DNA of 64,000 bases from Xanthomarina spongicola. GTDB lineage: Bacteria; Bacteroidota; Bacteroidia; Flavobacteriales; Flavobacteriaceae. The stretch is taken from the NCBI RefSeq assembly GCF_003148645.1, contig NZ_QGGP01000001.1, forward strand, positions 1-64,000, in the 5' to 3' direction. Shown one piece after another: positions 62,080 to 64,000 of this stretch (the first letter of the stretch is position 1; each line of letters opens with the position of its first letter). The position numbers and the translations under genes were made by a program. The notes under the pieces were generated by a model. The model was not told the origin of the DNA, made no database searches, and saw only the letters and a program-made list of their open reading frames with translations.

Positions 62080-63480
62080 TTAATTAGCTAATATTTTATA
62101 ATCGTCTATTTGGTATGCTCCATCAAGATCTAAGTCTGTACCAGAACCTACAACTTTAAAAGCTACGTAAAGTGTTCCAGAATATTCAGAGATATCAATT
62201 AAACCTGAATCTACAAACTCATACCAAGAATTTGCTTGAGAAGGTAGATTAGCAGCAACTGGCTCCCAAGTAGCACCTAATACATTTGTTCCATCAAAAT
62301 CTGTAGAAACAAAAACCTCTAGAGTATTTTCTTCAGAATCTAAATGGTGTTGTGCTGCTTTGAAGTTTAAGAATACATTATCTAATCCAGTCATATCAAT
62401 GCTAGGAGTTACTAACCAAGCAATATTTTCTGCATCTCCAGAACCATACGTACTAAATTCAGTATAACCATTTCCTGAAAATGTTTTTTCACGCCATATA
62501 CGAGATCCTACTTCAGAAAAATTAGTCCAGCCTGGAAAATCAAAATCAGTATTATTTACAGCAGATTGGAAATCTTCATCAACAACTACAGTAAAATCGC
62601 TAATGTCTAAAGGAGTACATTTTGCTTGATCGAAATTAATATCGTCTGTAGAGTTTAATGCTAATACTAGATTACTTCCGTTATACGTTTTAGAAACAAT
62701 ACCAGCAATAGTACCTCCAAAATCTGTTGGTAAAGGTTGTTGAGCAAAATTGGCAAAAGAACTAGTTTCTAATGGAAAATAAGAATATCCAAAACCTTCA
62801 CAACTTTCAATAGGTCTAGATGAATCGAAATCATCCATTGGATCTACAAAAAATTCTCCATCTAAACTACTAGAAAATTGAGCATTTTCAATTTCAATAA
62901 ACATTCCAATATTGGCATCGCTAATTTGAGATATTGATAATGTTAATGGCATTAATGCTTCTGTTACTTGAGATCTTAATACATGTGTTGGAATTTGATT
63001 AGCAGTTAATGCTTCAACTTCATTATCTAAATTTGGTTTTCCTCCAATAGCAATAACATCGTCTCCAGATCTAGCTTCACCAATAAACAAGCCATTTAAA
63101 TTTACATAAGTTTCTCTACCAAGATTAAACTGGTTGTATGAATCAACCTGATTTAAAATAATTTTAATTGCTGCTGTTGGGTTTGATGGACTATCTTGAA
63201 TAAAGAATTCTTTATAAAAGTTTCCTGTTTGGTCTGAAGAAGACACATAACCTTTTACATACACATTTGTTACAATTGGTGTTACTTCACCAGGAACAAA
63301 ATATGTTAAAGCTTCAGCAATTGTTACTTCTGTAGAGCTTGCAATTAAAGAATTTAAATTTGTGTTCTCCTCATCTCCCATACTAGATGGAACTGTATAA
63401 TCATCATCTTGTACACATGATACAACAGCGAAAGTCACCATTAAACCAAGTACTACTTTTAAAAATTTATTTGTTTTCAT
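62080..63480 (-). CDS. DUF5689/choice-of-anchor-J surface lipoprotein
   Basis: This 466-aa lipoprotein (LGLMVTFAVVSCVQDDDYT, strong acidic export-like signal) has a DUF5689 region (about 45-290) containing an OB-fold-like strand pattern (NVYVKGYVSSSDQTGNFYKE; FFIQDSPSNPTAAIKIIL; LNGLFIGEARSGDDVIAIGG). A C-terminal choice-of-anchor-J sandwich follows (VDEDFQSAVNNTDFDFPGWT; NTLEVFVSTDFDG; GAYQIDDYKILAN). It is 37 bp downstream of the TonB receptor gene on the same strand, so it is probably the surface partner of that receptor. The ligand is unknown; the OB-like fold makes nucleic acid or glycan binding possible. Confidence 0.85.
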   Translation of the reverse strand: MKTNKFLKVVLGLMVTFAVVSCVQDDDYTVPSSMGDEENTNLNSLIASSTEVTIAEALTYFVPGEVTPIVTNVYVKGYVSSSDQTGNFYKEFFIQDSPSNPTAAIKIILNQVDSYNQFNLGRETYVNLNGLFIGEARSGDDVIAIGGKPNLDNEVEALTANQIPTHVLRSQVTEALMPLTLSISQISDANIGMFIEIENAQFSSSLDGEFFVDPMDDFDSSRPIESCEGFGYSYFPLETSSFANFAQQPLPTDFGGTIAGIVSKTYNGSNLVLALNSTDDINFDQAKCTPLDISDFTVVVDEDFQSAVNNTDFDFPGWTNFSEVGSRIWREKTFSGNGYTEFSTYGSGDAENIAWLVTPSIDMTGLDNVFLNFKAAQHHLDSEENTLEVFVSTDFDGTNVLGATWEPVAANLPSQANSWYEFVDSGLIDISEYSGTLYVAFKVVGSGTDLDLDGAYQIDDYKILAN

Positions 63481-63517
63481 GAGTAATAATTTTAATTAAT
63501 TTTTTCTTTTTCTTTTT

Positions 63518-64000
63518 TTAGAATCTAAAGTTAACATTTAAAAAATAAGTTGTTCCACGTCCATACCAATATTTTGATCCGAACACTGGTTTATCATTGC
63601 TTTTATCTGCTAATAGTTCTTCGTAATTAGCATTTCTTCCTTGCTCAAAACCACCTGTTTTATAAAGCTCGTCTAATAAGTTGTTAACACTTGCAAAGAA
63701 ACCAATATAATAATCACCTATTTTCCACGATTTTCCACCTGTAAGGTTTACAACCATGTAACTGTCAAATTTTTCTTGTTTTAATAATTGATTAGCAACA
63801 TCTTCATCGTAATTGTTAAATGGTAATCCATCGCTATCTAGATAGAAATTTTCTGTTCTAGTTAATGGACTAACATCTACATATGTATTAGAGAAGAAGT
63901 TTGCAGTTGCACCAAACCACCAATAATCTGGATCTCTATATTCGAAACCTATAGAATATGCTTGTTGTGGTCCACCAGCTACTTTATAATCTTTTAAGTT
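63518..64000 (-). CDS. TonB-dependent receptor, C-terminal part (runs off the window end)
   Basis: The frame is open from the window edge to the stop at 63518-63520 (160 codons) and shows only the end of the beta-barrel (WWFGATANFFSNTYVDVSPL; LTGGKSWKIGDYYIGFFASV; NNLLDELYKTGGFEQGRNA), finishing YFLNVNFRF with terminal Phe. The barrel pattern with aromatic-rich strands and the position before a surface lipoprotein fit a TonB-dependent receptor. The plug and start lie outside the window. The Met at 63757 is internal and not a real start. Confidence 0.85.
   Translation of the reverse strand, partial: NLKDYKVAGGPQQAYSIGFEYRDPDYWWFGATANFFSNTYVDVSPLTRTENFYLDSDGLPFNNYDEDVANQLLKQEKFDSYMVVNLTGGKSWKIGDYYIGFFASVNNLLDELYKTGGFEQGRNANYEELLADKSNDKPVFGSKYWYGRGTTYFLNVNFRF

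Noticed and set aside
63518-63757. A free-standing 79-aa protein at the window end
   Set aside because: The same frame is open to position 64000 and reads as a continuing TonB-receptor barrel, so it is only the end of a larger gene.
1-64000. tRNA, rRNA, transposase, integrase, CRISPR or origin features
   Set aside because: I looked through the intergenic gaps for these and saw none; a covariance-model or transposase search could still find a degenerate remnant.

Overview
The window is AT-rich chromosomal DNA from a member of the Bacteroidota, most likely a (marine) Flavobacteriaceae species. The evidence is the TAnnTTTG-type -7 promoter elements, the many lipoproteins with an acidic stretch after the lipid Cys, the TonB-dependent receptor, the S46 peptidase, the DUF2480, DUF3078, DUF5689 and MbnP-like families, and a SUF (not ISC) Fe-S locus. 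I see no rRNA, tRNA, CRISPR array, transposase or prophage. No gene-free stretch exceeds 300 bases. The genus assignment is inference.

Layout. 1-9.5 kb: the N-terminal part of a secreted adhesin-like protein, a Tas-type aldo/keto reductase, a minus-strand run of exonuclease III, OmpA-like lipoprotein and octaheme cytochrome c/TPR lipoprotein, then a large secreted outer-membrane protein of unknown function. 9.5-17.4 kb: a divalent-metal efflux locus (His-rich small protein, HME-RND pump fused in frame to a TolC-like outer-membrane factor, adaptor, P1B-4 ATPase). 17.5-32.5 kb: housekeeping and mixed genes (glyS, comF, an aminotransferase with an omega-amidase, an S46 dipeptidyl-peptidase of DPP11 type, a LytS/LytTR two-component pair, a thioredoxin-like protein, a membrane MutS-type ATPase). 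32.6-36.5 kb: sdhCAB with a four-helix-bundle (23S-IVS-type) ORF inserted between sdhA and sdhB. 36.7-42.7 kb: Xaa-Pro aminopeptidase, DUF481 protein, BrnQ, alpha/beta hydrolase, a small zinc-ribbon-like protein and thiL.

42.9-48.1 kb is a tight five-gene operon: a TSP3/choice-of-anchor-B lipoprotein, a seven-repeat propeller lipoprotein, an MbnP-like lipoprotein, an MbnH-like diheme peroxidase and a DUF4251 protein. It looks like a surface redox/copper module without methanobactin genes. 48.2-59.3 kb is the SUF locus in the order sufA, sufB, small lipoprotein, sufC, sufD, beta-barrel protein, sufS, M43 protease, META protein, sufE, SufT-like (DUF59), DUF2480, DUF3078. It is headed by a promoter and a perfect palindrome at the predicted transcription start. 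59.4-64 kb: hflX, then an endonuclease/exonuclease/phosphatase protein, a small membrane protein, a DUF5689 lipoprotein and the C-terminal end of a TonB-dependent receptor.

Most notable observations: (i) the pump/outer-membrane-factor fusion joins at an A8 tract, and both other reading frames stop right at the internal ATG; (ii) the MbnP/MbnH-like operon has a structured leader; (iii) a four-helix-bundle ORF bracketed by inverted repeats sits in sdhCAB; (iv) there is a candidate operator in front of suf; (v) thiL and glyS share TATTTTTGCAnnATG, which predicts leaderless mRNAs. All functions are read from sequence motifs; no database search was run.
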